A stretch of DNA of 64,000 bases from Stentor roeselii (lineage: Eukaryota > Ciliophora > Heterotrichea > Heterotrichida > Stentoridae): the NCBI GenBank assembly GCA_006503475.1, contig RSEH01000241.1:1-64000 (forward strand), read 5' to 3'. The translations under genes were made by a program, and so were the position numbers. Shown here in pieces: positions 48,848 through 58,483 of this stretch (position 1 is the stretch's first letter; each line of letters starts with the position of its first letter). The notes below the pieces were generated by a model that saw nothing but the letters and a program-made list of their open reading frames with translations, was not told where the DNA came from and did not search any database.

Positions 48848-51800
48848 ATGCAGGAGGATTTATTCAATCTAGACTCCGAGTTATCCCTTATCCAAAACGA
48901 TTACTCCGAGGTAAAAGCCTCATTCGTAAACTGGGACACTTCAGGAACCCCATGCAAGGTGCTCGGCCGTAAAATAAACAGCGCAGCGAAGCTGTCAAAC
49001 AACGCAGACTCCATCTGTCGGTACCCGCTTCCTGTGCAGATCTCTACATGCAAGCCAAAACGAACAGCAAAGCGACAATTTCAAGACATCTCAAATCGTC
49101 CTCGTTCTTCAGCTTCAAGACAAGGACAAAAATCGAAAACTCCTGAGCCAGGGCCTTCAAAACCCTCCAAAACTCACTCAAAAAAATCAATTCAAATAAA
49201 AACCATAAAAAAACCCTCGAAACCAATAATTCTGCAGAAACCTCAAGTAAAAAAAACTAAGATCTCCGTTGAAATCCCTTTACATATCAATGAAAATAAT
49301 GTGTCTAAGAAAAATATCGATAGTATCGTTTTGCAAACACTAAAAAAACAAAAAATTCAGAAAAAAAAACAGGAAGAGTCAAAAAACGAGGAAAAATTCA
49401 GACAAAATCAAATTAAGAAGAATCTTGCGGAATTGAATAAAAATACTCGAGTTGAAAATTTTAATAGGTTCAAACAAGAAAAATTTCAGCCTGTTTGTCC
49501 CTGGGGAACTGATGAAAGACGCATCACTCGTGTTAATGATGTGAAAATTTTGAAGGATGCTGAAGAGTTAAGGAAAAAAAAGAGAGAGGAAAGGGAAAGA
49601 TCTAAAAGTGCTGGAAAAAGTCGAATTGGACTTGATGTCATTAAAGTTAAAAAAGATGTCAGGGTGGAAGCTGATGAAGAACCTCCTGTGAAGAATAAAA
49701 GGGAAAAGGATAGAAGTATTATTGAATTTATGAGAAAACAGAAAATTCAGAGACAAAAAAGTAAGGAATTGCAAATTGAAAAAGCAAGAGAGGATGAAAA
49801 TAAAAGATTGATGCAGCTACTTGAACTTGAAAAAATCACCAGGGCGCAACCGAAAAGGGAGAAGAGTCAGAAGTGCTCGAAGAAAAAATATGTTAAGAAA
49901 CTTTCGATTGGGTCGTATACTGAATCTGATTATAATGATTCAGAAGATGATGAAGTTATGCACATTCTCCACGGCCGACGAACAGCCTCTCCAGACAGTT
50001 ACGAGATCCACCCAAGCATAAACAGTTTCGACCAGCGTCAAAGTGGTCGAGAATGCCGAGTCTTCGGTGTCTTCCCCGAAGCCTTAACCTTAGAATCAAA
50101 GGCAAATGTAACCCAAATGGTGAACGACATAGTAGAAAAGCGTATAAAGGTAGAAGAAAGACTTCCAATAGGTTCATCAACAATGCCACTTGCCGACGTG
50201 AAGTCAGGTTACTCCGTAATAAACACAGAAGAAGAATATAAAGATTCAATAAGTTCCGACATATCAAGACGAAAAGACGAAATTCGTAAAAAACTCTCAG
50301 AACTTCGAAATCGAGTCGACAAGGCAAAAAAGCACGAATCTCAAGATTTCGATGAAAAATTCCGAGCAGCAACAAAAATCCAGGCCTGGGTCAGAGGATG
50401 GCTCACAAGACAAGCTATTCAAAATTATCTTCAAGAACAAGACTCAGAAAACTGGCTTTATCATGAAGGACAATTTTCTGCTGGAGAGTCTGAATCAAGA
50501 ATAGACGCTGAAAGGTCAGAAACAGAATCTTTAACTATTCCTGGAAAAAATAGAAAAAAACAAGAAGTTGAAGCGATTTTAAAAACTCAGGCTGAATGGC
50601 GACTTATACAGAAGGAAAAACTGGGAGTACTTAAAAATAAAGATTTGGAAGATATGAGATTTATTGCGAAAAAAGTTGGATCTGAGGATTTTTTGATGAG
50701 ACATTTTGAGGAAATTATTGAAAGGAGGTATGAACTTATTGAACAACTTTTTGATGAAAATATTGAAGCGGTTAAAGCTGCTGTTAAACAGGCCATTGAG
50801 GATAATGACCCTGAATCACTTCTTCAGACTTTAGAAAAACAAGAAAATTTTGCGAGTGAAATATTTTTGAACTTGGAAAATAATGATGAGATGGATGAGT
50901 TGATGAAACTTAAACATCAGTTTGACTTTAAGAATATTTGGAATTATTCTGATAATGGGGAACAGAGTATTAGGATTAGTGAATTGGAATTTGAAAGTCC
51001 TTCGGGAAGGACTCAAAGTGAAAAAATTCATCAGATGAGTGAGAAGTATGAAAGTGAGAAGTATGAAAGTGAGAAGTATGAAAGTGAGAAGTCAGGAAGG
51101 GAGAAGTCAGGAAGGGAGAAGGGAGGAAGGGAGTCTGGAAGGGAGGAGTCAGAAAGTGAGAAGTTTGCAAGTGAGGAGTCAGAAAGTGAGAAGTTTGCAA
51201 GTGAGGAGTCAGAAAGTGAGAAGTCAGAAAGTGAGAAGTCGCAAAGTGAGAAGTTTTTAAGTGAGAATCAACTAAGCGACCATGCAATAAATTCATCAAG
51301 ATCTCAAATATCAAGCAATCCCTCCTCAACTCTCGAATTCGACCTTCCAAGGCTAACCTTCATCGAACCTCCATCAGCGCAAGTTCGTCCCAATCTCAAC
51401 CCAGAGCCATTACAATCAATCTTCGAAAGTGACGTAGTAGGAATCCTAGAAGACCTAACCGGTCAAGAACTTTACCTCGAGCTGATAGAAGAAGCTTGGG
51501 AAAGTCTCTTAACAAGTTCATCATTCATCAACTCTTCAGCCGAGTTACTTTTGAACCTTCTTTTAAATTCCGAGTCAATTTTTTTGCAATCTTTAAACCT
51601 TTCCCATTTACTTGAAAAGCCAAAAGTTCAATCATCAGTTCCATCTTTGAACTTTTCATCATTAAAGCCGACAGGTATCTCAAAAGAAGTTGATTTTATT
51701 CTTCAGTACATTCGACAGTTATTCGACTATTTACAACAGGTGAATTTCGACCTAGAAACCCTTTTAAACACTCCAAATTCACTAGATCCTGTCGATTTAC

Positions 51801-52345
51801 TCGGAAAGATGCAAGAAGCTGAAATCGGAGTTTTCATTGAAAAAACCCAAAACACTCGGATTTTACCTTTACATCTTTACATTGACCTTGAAAAAGAACC
51901 TGCTGAGGCTTCTCCATTACAAGAACTTCAACATATTCATAATAAACTCGTTTTTGATGTCGTTGGAGAACTTCTGATGAAAAGAACTGTTAAACCTCTT
52001 CCTTTGCCTTGGACTTTTGAAGTTCCTTTTAGACCTTCGAAGAGAATTTCAGTGAATGGCATCGTTGGAGAGATTGTGGAAGAAATCAAGGAAATCAACC
52101 AGACACAAGCGGGAAAGACTCCGAAAGTTGAGTTTATCAGTAATTCTCAGGATTCAGAGGAAGATGTAGCTGCACAGATGAGGGAGGAACAACTTTCAGC
52201 TATACTTGCTGCAGAAATCATGGCACAGGAACACTCTTGGGTCAATTACGAGTTCGAAGAGACTCAAGTCAAACTTGATTTATCTGATATGACTTTGGAA
52301 GAACTTGTAGAAGAAACTGTGAAAATCTTGAATATTTATAATTAA
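48848..52345 (+). CDS. Large IQ-motif / DUF4378-like protein (CEP350-like)
   Basis: 1,165 residues. The N-terminal 480 are basic and disordered with short coiled coils. An IQ-type motif (ATKIQAWVRGWLTRQ, about 508-522) suggests calmodulin binding. Residues about 730-807 are a low-complexity array of 5-residue SEKxx units. The C-terminal 300 residues are folded and helical: LDPVDLLGKM, LQHIHNKLVFDVVGELL and EHSWVNYEFEETQVKLDL have the order of the DUF4378 domain found in CEP350/CAP350 and plant TRM proteins, which recruit FOP/TON1-type partners to centrosomes and microtubules. The match is by eye and moderate. Probably a basal-body or cortical microtubule scaffold. Start follows TTTAAATA. Confidence 0.72.
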   Translation: MQEDLFNLDSELSLIQNDYSEVKASFVNWDTSGTPCKVLGRKINSAAKLSNNADSICRYPLPVQISTCKPKRTAKRQFQDISNRPRSSASRQGQKSKTPEPGPSKPSKTHSKKSIQIKTIKKPSKPIILQKPQVKKTKISVEIPLHINENNVSKKNIDSIVLQTLKKQKIQKKKQEESKNEEKFRQNQIKKNLAELNKNTRVENFNRFKQEKFQPVCPWGTDERRITRVNDVKILKDAEELRKKKREERERSKSAGKSRIGLDVIKVKKDVRVEADEEPPVKNKREKDRSIIEFMRKQKIQRQKSKELQIEKAREDENKRLMQLLELEKITRAQPKREKSQKCSKKKYVKKLSIGSYTESDYNDSEDDEVMHILHGRRTASPDSYEIHPSINSFDQRQSGRECRVFGVFPEALTLESKANVTQMVNDIVEKRIKVEERLPIGSSTMPLADVKSGYSVINTEEEYKDSISSDISRRKDEIRKKLSELRNRVDKAKKHESQDFDEKFRAATKIQAWVRGWLTRQAIQNYLQEQDSENWLYHEGQFSAGESESRIDAERSETESLTIPGKNRKKQEVEAILKTQAEWRLIQKEKLGVLKNKDLEDMRFIAKKVGSEDFLMRHFEEIIERRYELIEQLFDENIEAVKAAVKQAIEDNDPESLLQTLEKQENFASEIFLNLENNDEMDELMKLKHQFDFKNIWNYSDNGEQSIRISELEFESPSGRTQSEKIHQMSEKYESEKYESEKYESEKSGREKSGREKGGRESGREESESEKFASEESESEKFASEESESEKSESEKSQSEKFLSENQLSDHAINSSRSQISSNPSSTLEFDLPRLTFIEPPSAQVRPNLNPEPLQSIFESDVVGILEDLTGQELYLELIEEAWESLLTSSSFINSSAELLLNLLLNSESIFLQSLNLSHLLEKPKVQSSVPSLNFSSLKPTGISKEVDFILQYIRQLFDYLQQVNFDLETLLNTPNSLDPVDLLGKMQEAEIGVFIEKTQNTRILPLHLYIDLEKEPAEASPLQELQHIHNKLVFDVVGELLMKRTVKPLPLPWTFEVPFRPSKRISVNGIVGEIVEEIKEINQTQAGKTPKVEFISNSQDSEEDVAAQMREEQLSAILAAEIMAQEHSWVNYEFEETQVKLDLSDMTLEELVEETVKILNIYN
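51037..51268 (+). repeat. 15-bp coding tandem repeat array
   Basis: About 15 copies of a 15-bp unit (consensus near GTGAGAAGTATGAAA) inside the CEP350-like gene, read in frame as SEKYE, SEKSG, ESEKF and similar. In the middle the order becomes a 30-bp repeat (S/E-rich SEKFASEE). Unit length divisible by 3 keeps the frame. The array is purine-only on the coding strand for long stretches. Confidence 0.85.
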
Positions 52346-52402
52346 TTATTGAACATTTCTACAATAATCTAGGAAATATTCGATAATTCCTTTAAACATA
52401 TT

Positions 52403-52825
52403 CAAAGATTATTAAATAAAACTTTCCACATCCCTCAGATCTCTGAACAAGAATATCTTCAACCCCTTAAAAAATCTTTATTCTTAATATTCCATAATCA
52501 CTGAATCCTAATCAAAGATTATTAAACAAAACTATTCACATCCCTCAGATCTCTGCACAAGAATATCTTCAACCCTTAAAAAATCTTTCATATAAACATT
52601 CCATATTCCCTTTAAACCTATTCAAAGATTATTAAATAAAACAATTCACATCCCTCATATCTCTGTACAAAACTATCTTCAACCCTTCAAAAATCTTTCA
52701 TCTAAAAATTCCATAATCACTGAATCCTATTCAAAGATTATTAAATAAAACTTTTCCACATCTCTAAGTCCTGCCCTCAGAGTTCTGCACCTGAATATCT
52801 TTAACCCCTTCAAAATTCTTTCCAA
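52403..52825. repeat. About 110-bp tandem duplication of the DP gene 3' end
   Basis: The word CAAAGATTATTAAA recurs at 52403, 52513, 52623 and 52732, spacing 110, 110 and 109. The intervening sequence aligns throughout (CACATCCCTCA, AATATCTTCAACCC). The fourth, rightmost copy is the real 3' end of the DP gene, including its last codons and stop. The other three are downstream copies that lack about 13 bp around the stop. Confidence 0.9.
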
Positions 52826-53441
52826 CCAGCTGAAAAATCTCACTCGGAAAGTGTTCATTAATTTCAGCTTCATTAAACCTATGAAGTCCCATCCGTGCCA
52901 ATAAATGTGTGTCACTAAGAATCACAAAAGGTTTTTGTGAAGTGATCAACATAGAATCCTCTGAAATCTCAACTTTTGATTGGCTGTTGCCAGTCACAAC
53001 TAAACAGGGCAGGTCGATTTTTAGGTTCTGAGGTTTTTCTTCGTTTCTTTGAATGAGTTTGTGAATCGCAACGAATTGCATCAAGTTTTCTGCCAAGGCT
53101 CGACGCTTTTCTTCGACTTCTGATTTTTTTACGGAGATTTTTAGGTGAAGCTTTTCTAAGTCATCTTTGTCCACCAAACCGCGGTACTTTATCTCGTTAC
53201 GGTTTTTTGAGATTATTGATAATGCGTGAAGAACGTTCAAAGCGTCGTAGACTCGACGCTGGATGTTCTTGAATTCGGAGTCGAATGTATCTTCTGAGAA
53301 ACCTTTTATTATGTCTTTTGCGATTTGGTTGCCTGTTGTTTTCTCCGTTGAACGCACGTGCTCTAGCACTTGTCGGCTTAGGTTTATAAGTTTTTTATTT
53401 CTATCTTGCAGAGGTGACCTCATATTAGGTGATTCGTTCAT
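52764..53441 (-). CDS. E2F dimerisation partner DP
   Basis: 225 residues. The winged-helix DNA-binding domain occupies about 18-92: NIQRRVYDALNVLHAL and IISKNRNEIKYRG match the DP family's NIRRRVYDALNVLMA and IISKEKKEIKWIG. The dimerisation coiled coil follows (KSEVEEKRRALAENLMQF, IHKLIQRNEE), then the marked-box-like fold LPCLVVTG ... LLARMGLHR. DP pairs with E2F to drive S-phase genes. The protein is smaller than animal DP, lacking the N- and C-terminal extensions. The 3' end is duplicated downstream in three partial copies. The start codon follows TATAT; the next minus-strand gene upstream ends 61 bp away. Confidence 0.9.
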   Translation of the reverse strand: MNESPNMRSPLQDRNKKLINLSRQVLEHVRSTEKTTGNQIAKDIIKGFSEDTFDSEFKNIQRRVYDALNVLHALSIISKNRNEIKYRGLVDKDDLEKLHLKISVKKSEVEEKRRALAENLMQFVAIHKLIQRNEEKPQNLKIDLPCLVVTGNSQSKVEISEDSMLITSQKPFVILSDTHLLARMGLHRFNEAEINEHFPSEIFQLVGKNFEGVKDIQVQNSEGRT

Positions 53442-53502
53442 ATATACCGCCTATTGTTGGTTAAATGGTAAAGATCGTTTAGATCCCAGGATAAAAAATG
53501 TA

Positions 53503-54393
53503 CTAATAAAGACTTTTAAGTAACTCTCCAACTTCATCTTTGGGTCTAACAGGTTGAGCAGGTTTGAAACTTTTAACAGCCTTATCTTCCCTCTTCTCTT
53601 CAATCGGTTCCAATTTCTTCCTAAATCCTGTCACCTCCTCCGTCTTAACATTACTATCTCTCGACACAATTGAAGAAACAGTAACAGGCCTAGAGCTTCC
53701 CTTAGAATAATTACTTCTAAGTTCCAAAAACTTCATCAAATCTTCTTTTTCCTTCTTAATCTTCTCTTCCTCTTCCTGCAATTTTTTCAGTTTCTCAAAA
53801 GCTTCCCTTTGACTAGCAGTTGAAAAGTCAGAAGTCTTTGAAACTTTCGAGGGCCTTGAAGAAACAATGCTTTTACCTGCAGCGCTTCCTGCACTTGACC
53901 TGTTCGACCCAAGTCCTTTAATCCTTCCGAAGGTTTTTTCATATCTTTTGATGACTTCTTGAATGCGGTTTTCCTCGTCTTGCTCAATTTCTTCTGCAGT
54001 CTTTTCTTGAGCTGGGTTCGGGTCTTGCTTTCGAAGGTTGTCAAGTTCGTCTTCTAGTTCTTTTAAGGTCAGTTCTTCTAAGTCTAGCTTTTCTGACTCG
54101 TTTTTGATTGCTTCTGATTTTTGTGTAAGGATTTCTAACTTTTGTGAACGCTTTTCTTCTTCTTGACGGTGGGTTTCTGAATCTTTTGCTTGGGCGTTTA
54201 GGATTTCTTGAAGACTTGGCTTTGGGTTGCATTGTTGAAGCATTGATAAAGCTTTTTTGTAGGCTTTTGAGTTCTTTTCACGGATTGCTGAGTTTAGAAG
54301 GGATGAGATTTTAGCTATGCGAAGTTCGTGCTCGGACATGTTACAGTTAATAATTGAATCAAATATGAAGTCTTTCATTTTTAGTCTTTTCAT
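53503..54393 (-). CDS. Coiled-coil hypothetical protein
   Basis: About 296 residues. N-terminal helix (MSEHELRIAKISSLLNSAIREKNSKAY in part) followed by coiled coil (about 85-150, Glu/Lys-rich) and a Ser-rich basic region with a second coiled coil (about 205-235). Three possible Met starts: 54393, 54378 (preceded by CTAAAA, the context used elsewhere here, and my preference), and a third in front of SEHELRIAK. No known domain. The C-terminus (ELLKSLY) is conserved-looking and may be a short linear motif. Confidence 0.68.
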   Translation of the reverse strand: MKRLKMKDFIFDSIINCNMSEHELRIAKISSLLNSAIREKNSKAYKKALSMLQQCNPKPSLQEILNAQAKDSETHRQEEEKRSQKLEILTQKSEAIKNESEKLDLEELTLKELEDELDNLRKQDPNPAQEKTAEEIEQDEENRIQEVIKRYEKTFGRIKGLGSNRSSAGSAAGKSIVSSRPSKVSKTSDFSTASQREAFEKLKKLQEEEEKIKKEKEDLMKFLELRSNYSKGSSRPVTVSSIVSRDSNVKTEEVTGFRKKLEPIEEKREDKAVKSFKPAQPVRPKDEVGELLKSLY

Positions 54394-54590
54394 GAGCAAC
54401 GTCTTTTTTGTGGTATTTTTCTTGTTTTTATCTTGTTAGTGGTTTTTATCTTTTTTGTATTTTAACCTTTCTTACCAAATGATCATATCTTAGTTATCGT
54501 TAGTTAATACCATTCTCACTTTTTTTATTTCTTGAGTATTAAATGGGAATCTTGTAAACGTTGAGAAATTTCATGAAGAAATAATACAAA

Positions 54591-55703
54591 ATGTCCAGAA
54601 CCAGACAAGCCTCAGAAGCCGACATGCGAAGCATCTCTTCACTTAAACACAAATCTCGAGGTTCAGTAGACTACAAAAGAATGCTTGTTCCTTGCAAGGT
54701 TTCCAAAGAGTCTCCCTACACCTCGAACGCTTTACTTCCTAAAACTCGCTCAATCTCTTCAATTAACACGAAATCATCAAGTAAACTAAGAACCAACTCT
54801 CCAAAGTTGATAAAAAACGCATCAAATAACAGTTCGTTAATAAACATCACCTGCCATGACCTGGCAGCCAATTACAGTCAAAGGTCGATCAATGAATCCT
54901 ACCGGCAAATGTATAAAGACCTGCCTAAAGTCAACTCTTCTTATAAAAACAAAAAACCTTCCAATGAAGCAAATGCTTTTGAAGAGAAACTCAAGGCTTT
55001 AGCGAAACTTCCAATGGAAAATGTTATACAAGAGTACTTCAAAGTTTTTGAAGAGGTTATTGAAAAAGATCTGTATTTTGCGAAACCTTTGAGACTTATT
55101 AAAATTGCACTTGAAGAATGGGAAATGATTAAGAGGAAAAGTTTGGAAAGTGTTGAAGGGATTAGGAAACAATTAAATGATGCGAATAAAAAAATTGCGG
55201 TTATGATGGAAGATAGGAAGTTTTTGGATAGGAGAATGCATCAAATATCACAAGAAAACCTCGATTTAGTCAAAAGTCTCGAAGATTCTGAAGCCGCCTA
55301 CACTGATATAGAAGAAAAGCTATTAAAAGTCACTGACTTCAAAGTAGACAAAATTCAAAAAACAGAAGAAAACTGGAAAGCTCTTGTATTAGAAAACAAG
55401 AGTTATTCCGAAATCGTGAAGAAAATGAAAGCTGATCTAAAGTCCTACAAAAGTAAAGAGTCTAAACTGCTAAAATTGGTTGTGGCCTTGAAAAACCAGG
55501 GATACCCTGTCGAAGATATTTATAACAAAGAAGTTTATGGAGTTTATGACTCGAAAGATGACTCGGAATCTGATCGAATCATCTCAGGAAGGACTCCAAA
55601 AGTTGAAAAGCCTGAGATTGTACCGGCTTTGCCTATTGATAAAATTCAGGCTGAGATTTTCACTACTTCTAACTGTTCTTCATATGCAAATTTATCAATT
55701 TAG
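54591..55703 (+). CDS. Coiled-coil protein, TSNAXIP1-like
   Basis: 370 residues. Disordered basic N-terminus (1-120), then helical segment VIQEYFKVFEEVIEKDLYF with PLRLIKIALEEWEMI, which resembles the N-terminal domain of TSNAXIP1-type ciliary proteins (tentative), then a continuous coiled coil (about 180-300) ending in GYPVEDIYN. Expected to be a structural component of axoneme or cortex. Start follows ATACAAA. Confidence 0.65.
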   Translation: MSRTRQASEADMRSISSLKHKSRGSVDYKRMLVPCKVSKESPYTSNALLPKTRSISSINTKSSSKLRTNSPKLIKNASNNSSLINITCHDLAANYSQRSINESYRQMYKDLPKVNSSYKNKKPSNEANAFEEKLKALAKLPMENVIQEYFKVFEEVIEKDLYFAKPLRLIKIALEEWEMIKRKSLESVEGIRKQLNDANKKIAVMMEDRKFLDRRMHQISQENLDLVKSLEDSEAAYTDIEEKLLKVTDFKVDKIQKTEENWKALVLENKSYSEIVKKMKADLKSYKSKESKLLKLVVALKNQGYPVEDIYNKEVYGVYDSKDDSESDRIISGRTPKVEKPEIVPALPIDKIQAEIFTTSNCSSYANLSI

Positions 55704-56105
55704 CATTATAAGAGTTAAAATAGTAAATTAAAGATTATAATTGATACTTGCACTTAAAGAATATTCGGAAATCTTGGTTTTCAACTAGATTAAATAGAAA
55801 TTTAATAAAGAACTCTAAATAAAGTTAATAAAGAACTCTAAATAAAGTAAATAAAGAACTCTAAATAAAGTTAATAATTCCTAACATCAGTTACCCCGAG
55901 TTGATAATAGACTACAAAACTAAAAAATTTCAATTAAAATTCAAATAAACCATCTCAAATCCCATCAAAACTTAAACTTTCTAAGAAATAACCATAATCA
56001 AAAATTTCTAAATTTATTTCTAAAATTCTTCATCCCTAAAAAATCTAAAAAATCAAACTTTCATCAAAATTTTCCCCAAAAATAAATTCCTCCTTATACT
56101 AAAAA
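55704..56105. other. Intergenic region with 23-bp tandem repeat
   Basis: 402 bp between same-strand genes. It contains the repeat at 55803-55871. The right part (about 55960-56100) is A/C-rich and G-poor on the plus strand, the leader type seen before other plus-strand genes. No ORF or RNA seen. Confidence 0.5.
55803..55871. repeat. 23-bp tandem repeat, three copies
   Basis: Unit TAATAAAGAACTCTAAATAAAGT (shortened here to its core AATAAAGAACTCTAAATAAA), starting at 55803, 55826 and 55849, nearly identical, with a further partial copy after 55871. Lies about 100 bp downstream of the stop of the coiled-coil gene. Each unit contains two AATAAA words. Confidence 0.85.
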
Positions 56106-58475
56106 ATGGATTCACAAGTAATCTGCAAAGAGATCTACCCAGGTGTTCTAGTAAACCAACAAACATTCGAAGACGGTATCCAAGAGTTCCTAGTCGACAA
56201 CAAGCGTTACAACACCTTAAAATTCGAAGCAGATTTTTCAAATTCCACCAACATCCACATCGAAAACACTTCATCGCTAAAAGTAACTTGCGAGATCCTT
56301 CCAAAGAAGACCCATCTAATCGCGCGAGTATTTTCCTCATCAACTTCCCAAATAACTGTAAAATTCCGATTCAATCTTTCAGCTCCTCCAGCAGAGATGG
56401 CGCGTCAGCTAATAATCGAAGACAACGAAGAAATAATGAAAAAGCTTCGAAAGTCTTCAAAGATTTTCAAGACTTCTCCAATGAACAAGTTATCAATAGA
56501 AGAAATCACATCACAACTGGGAGGTTGCAATTTCGTAGACCCTGACTTTTCGCCTTCAGACTCTTCAGTCTACGCAGGTTCTTCAGCAGTGACAAGCGAA
56601 TTGATTCACTGGCGCCGTCCAGGAGATATTTTTACTGAAGGCTTTTCGTTGTTTTCAGAAGACCTTGACCCGAATGACTTGAGACCTGGACAACTTCAAG
56701 ACTTTTGGTTTTTAAGTGCCTTGGCTACTTTAGCTGAAAGGCCTCAAGCTATTAAAAGACTTTTTTGCAGTGAAGAGGTGAATAAAGAAGGGATTTATAG
56801 GATGAGACTTTGCAAAGGGGGAGAATGGGTCGTTGTGACTGTTGATGATTATTTTCCTTGCTTTCCTCAGGGCCACCCGATGTTTTCCTGGTCGTATTCG
56901 AATGATATCTGGGTGTTACTACTTGAAAAGGCTTATGCGAAACTTCATGGGTCTTACATGCTGCTGGAAAAAGGACTGGCTCATGAAGGTCTACTTGATT
57001 TAACTGGAATTCCTTCAGAATTACTAGATTTTTCAAGTAAAAAGGGAAAAGAACTCATTGAAAAAAACACTTTTTGGCACTTTTTATGTGAAAATGACCA
57101 GGCAGGTACTTTGATATCTGCCAGTTGTTCTTTAGAATCCAGTAATTTAGCAAGTTATGAAAGCGACCTAGTCCCTGGGTATTCTTATACAATTCTTCAA
57201 CTTGAAACAATCGGCACTCAACAAGTCCTTCAACTGCGAAACCCTTTCGGCACGTTTAACTGGCAAGGAGACTGGAGCCGAAACTCGAAAAACTGGACAA
57301 AAGAAGCAATAACAAAGTTAAACCCATCTCTAGAAGAAGACGACGGCACTTTTTTCATTAGTTTTTCTGACTTTCTTGAAAGGTTCACCTCAGTTTCACT
57401 ATGTCGCTTGAGGACTTTTTATGAGTCTCGGGTTCATGGGCGCTTTTATAGAGTGACTATTGGTGAACGCAAGTCAGTCATTTCGAAGTTTTATTATTGC
57501 CTGGAAATCTCTGAACCTTGCAAGTTGTTCATCGCTCTTCACCAGGAAGATGAGCGAGTTTTCGGTGTGGAAAATAAAAGAGCTTATCTTGATGTTGGCC
57601 TTGTTATTTTAAAGAGAGCGAGTGGAGACCAACCTGAAGTTTTTGCATATCGACCGAACTGTATCAAGCGAGAAGTTGATTTGGAAGTTGACTTAGAAGC
57701 AGGAAGTTATATTATTCTTCCTAGGACCACAGGGTGTAAATTAAGAAGACCCACAGGCGCCAATAGTGAATTTCCTAGTTTGTTGTTGGATAAACAGCTC
57801 CACCCGTTGTTTCTGTCAACTATCAAAGACATCTTCAGGAAATTCGACATCACCATGAATGGAGAACTTGATTATCATGAGTTTAAAAGTTTACTTGAGA
57901 CTTGTGGAGAAAGCATCTCGCAGAAGGACTTCGATGGCCTTCGTGCTGTTCACTGTAGTGGAAGTGTTGGACTTACGCAGGAGGGACTTGTCAGTTATTT
58001 CAAAGAAGTCTTGCATCGTAGAAGTGATGATATTGTTTGGGACTGGCTTAATGCACTTGGATATGATCGAGACTTCTTCTCTGTTAAAAGCAGGGTCTTT
58101 GTTTTAACTGTACATTCTTTGCAGAGGTTAAAATTAACTGTCAGAGATGCGACTGACTCGAATTTAGATAAAATTTCGACTTTGATTTTATTGAAGAAAT
58201 TCGGAAGGAAAAAAAATGACCAGCCTGAACTTGACCTTTTGTCACTTGTTGAAACTGATGCTGCTGCTTTTACTTATGGAGTGTTTAATAAACTTGAGGA
58301 TAAAACTATTAAACCTACTCTTGACTGTAGTAAGGCTAAAGGTGTTCTGATAAGTACGATGAATGACGTGATCACTGTCACATTACCGCCAAAGACTGGA
58401 GAAGTTTTAGCACATTTTGTAAGAGTTGATGAAAATTTCGACTTTCGAGTGAATTTTGCATTTAGTCAGGTGTGA
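56106..58475 (+). CDS. Calpain-like protein lacking catalytic Cys and His
   Basis: 789 residues. An N-terminal beta-rich domain (1-130) is followed by a calpain (C2) protease domain at about 165-420, a C2-like beta domain (about 425-545) and an EF-hand region in which FDITMNGELDYHEF is a full calcium loop. The catalytic Cys of the usual GQLGDCWFLSA block is Phe200 (GQLQDFWFLSA), and the His of GHAYSV is Tyr359 (PGYSYTI). The Asn of RNPWG is kept as Asn379 (RNPFG). Two of three catalytic residues are gone, so it cannot be a cysteine protease. A regulatory or calcium-dependent scaffold role is inferred. Start follows TACTAAAAA. Confidence 0.88.
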   Translation: MDSQVICKEIYPGVLVNQQTFEDGIQEFLVDNKRYNTLKFEADFSNSTNIHIENTSSLKVTCEILPKKTHLIARVFSSSTSQITVKFRFNLSAPPAEMARQLIIEDNEEIMKKLRKSSKIFKTSPMNKLSIEEITSQLGGCNFVDPDFSPSDSSVYAGSSAVTSELIHWRRPGDIFTEGFSLFSEDLDPNDLRPGQLQDFWFLSALATLAERPQAIKRLFCSEEVNKEGIYRMRLCKGGEWVVVTVDDYFPCFPQGHPMFSWSYSNDIWVLLLEKAYAKLHGSYMLLEKGLAHEGLLDLTGIPSELLDFSSKKGKELIEKNTFWHFLCENDQAGTLISASCSLESSNLASYESDLVPGYSYTILQLETIGTQQVLQLRNPFGTFNWQGDWSRNSKNWTKEAITKLNPSLEEDDGTFFISFSDFLERFTSVSLCRLRTFYESRVHGRFYRVTIGERKSVISKFYYCLEISEPCKLFIALHQEDERVFGVENKRAYLDVGLVILKRASGDQPEVFAYRPNCIKREVDLEVDLEAGSYIILPRTTGCKLRRPTGANSEFPSLLLDKQLHPLFLSTIKDIFRKFDITMNGELDYHEFKSLLETCGESISQKDFDGLRAVHCSGSVGLTQEGLVSYFKEVLHRRSDDIVWDWLNALGYDRDFFSVKSRVFVLTVHSLQRLKLTVRDATDSNLDKISTLILLKKFGRKKNDQPELDLLSLVETDAAAFTYGVFNKLEDKTIKPTLDCSKAKGVLISTMNDVITVTLPPKTGEVLAHFVRVDENFDFRVNFAFSQV

Positions 58476-58483
58476 AGATTATT

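Noticed and set aside
51039-51350. Repetitive ORFs in other frames and on the minus strand of the 15-bp repeat
   Set aside because: They exist only because a repeat without stops is open in several frames; the SEKxx frame belongs to the long gene.
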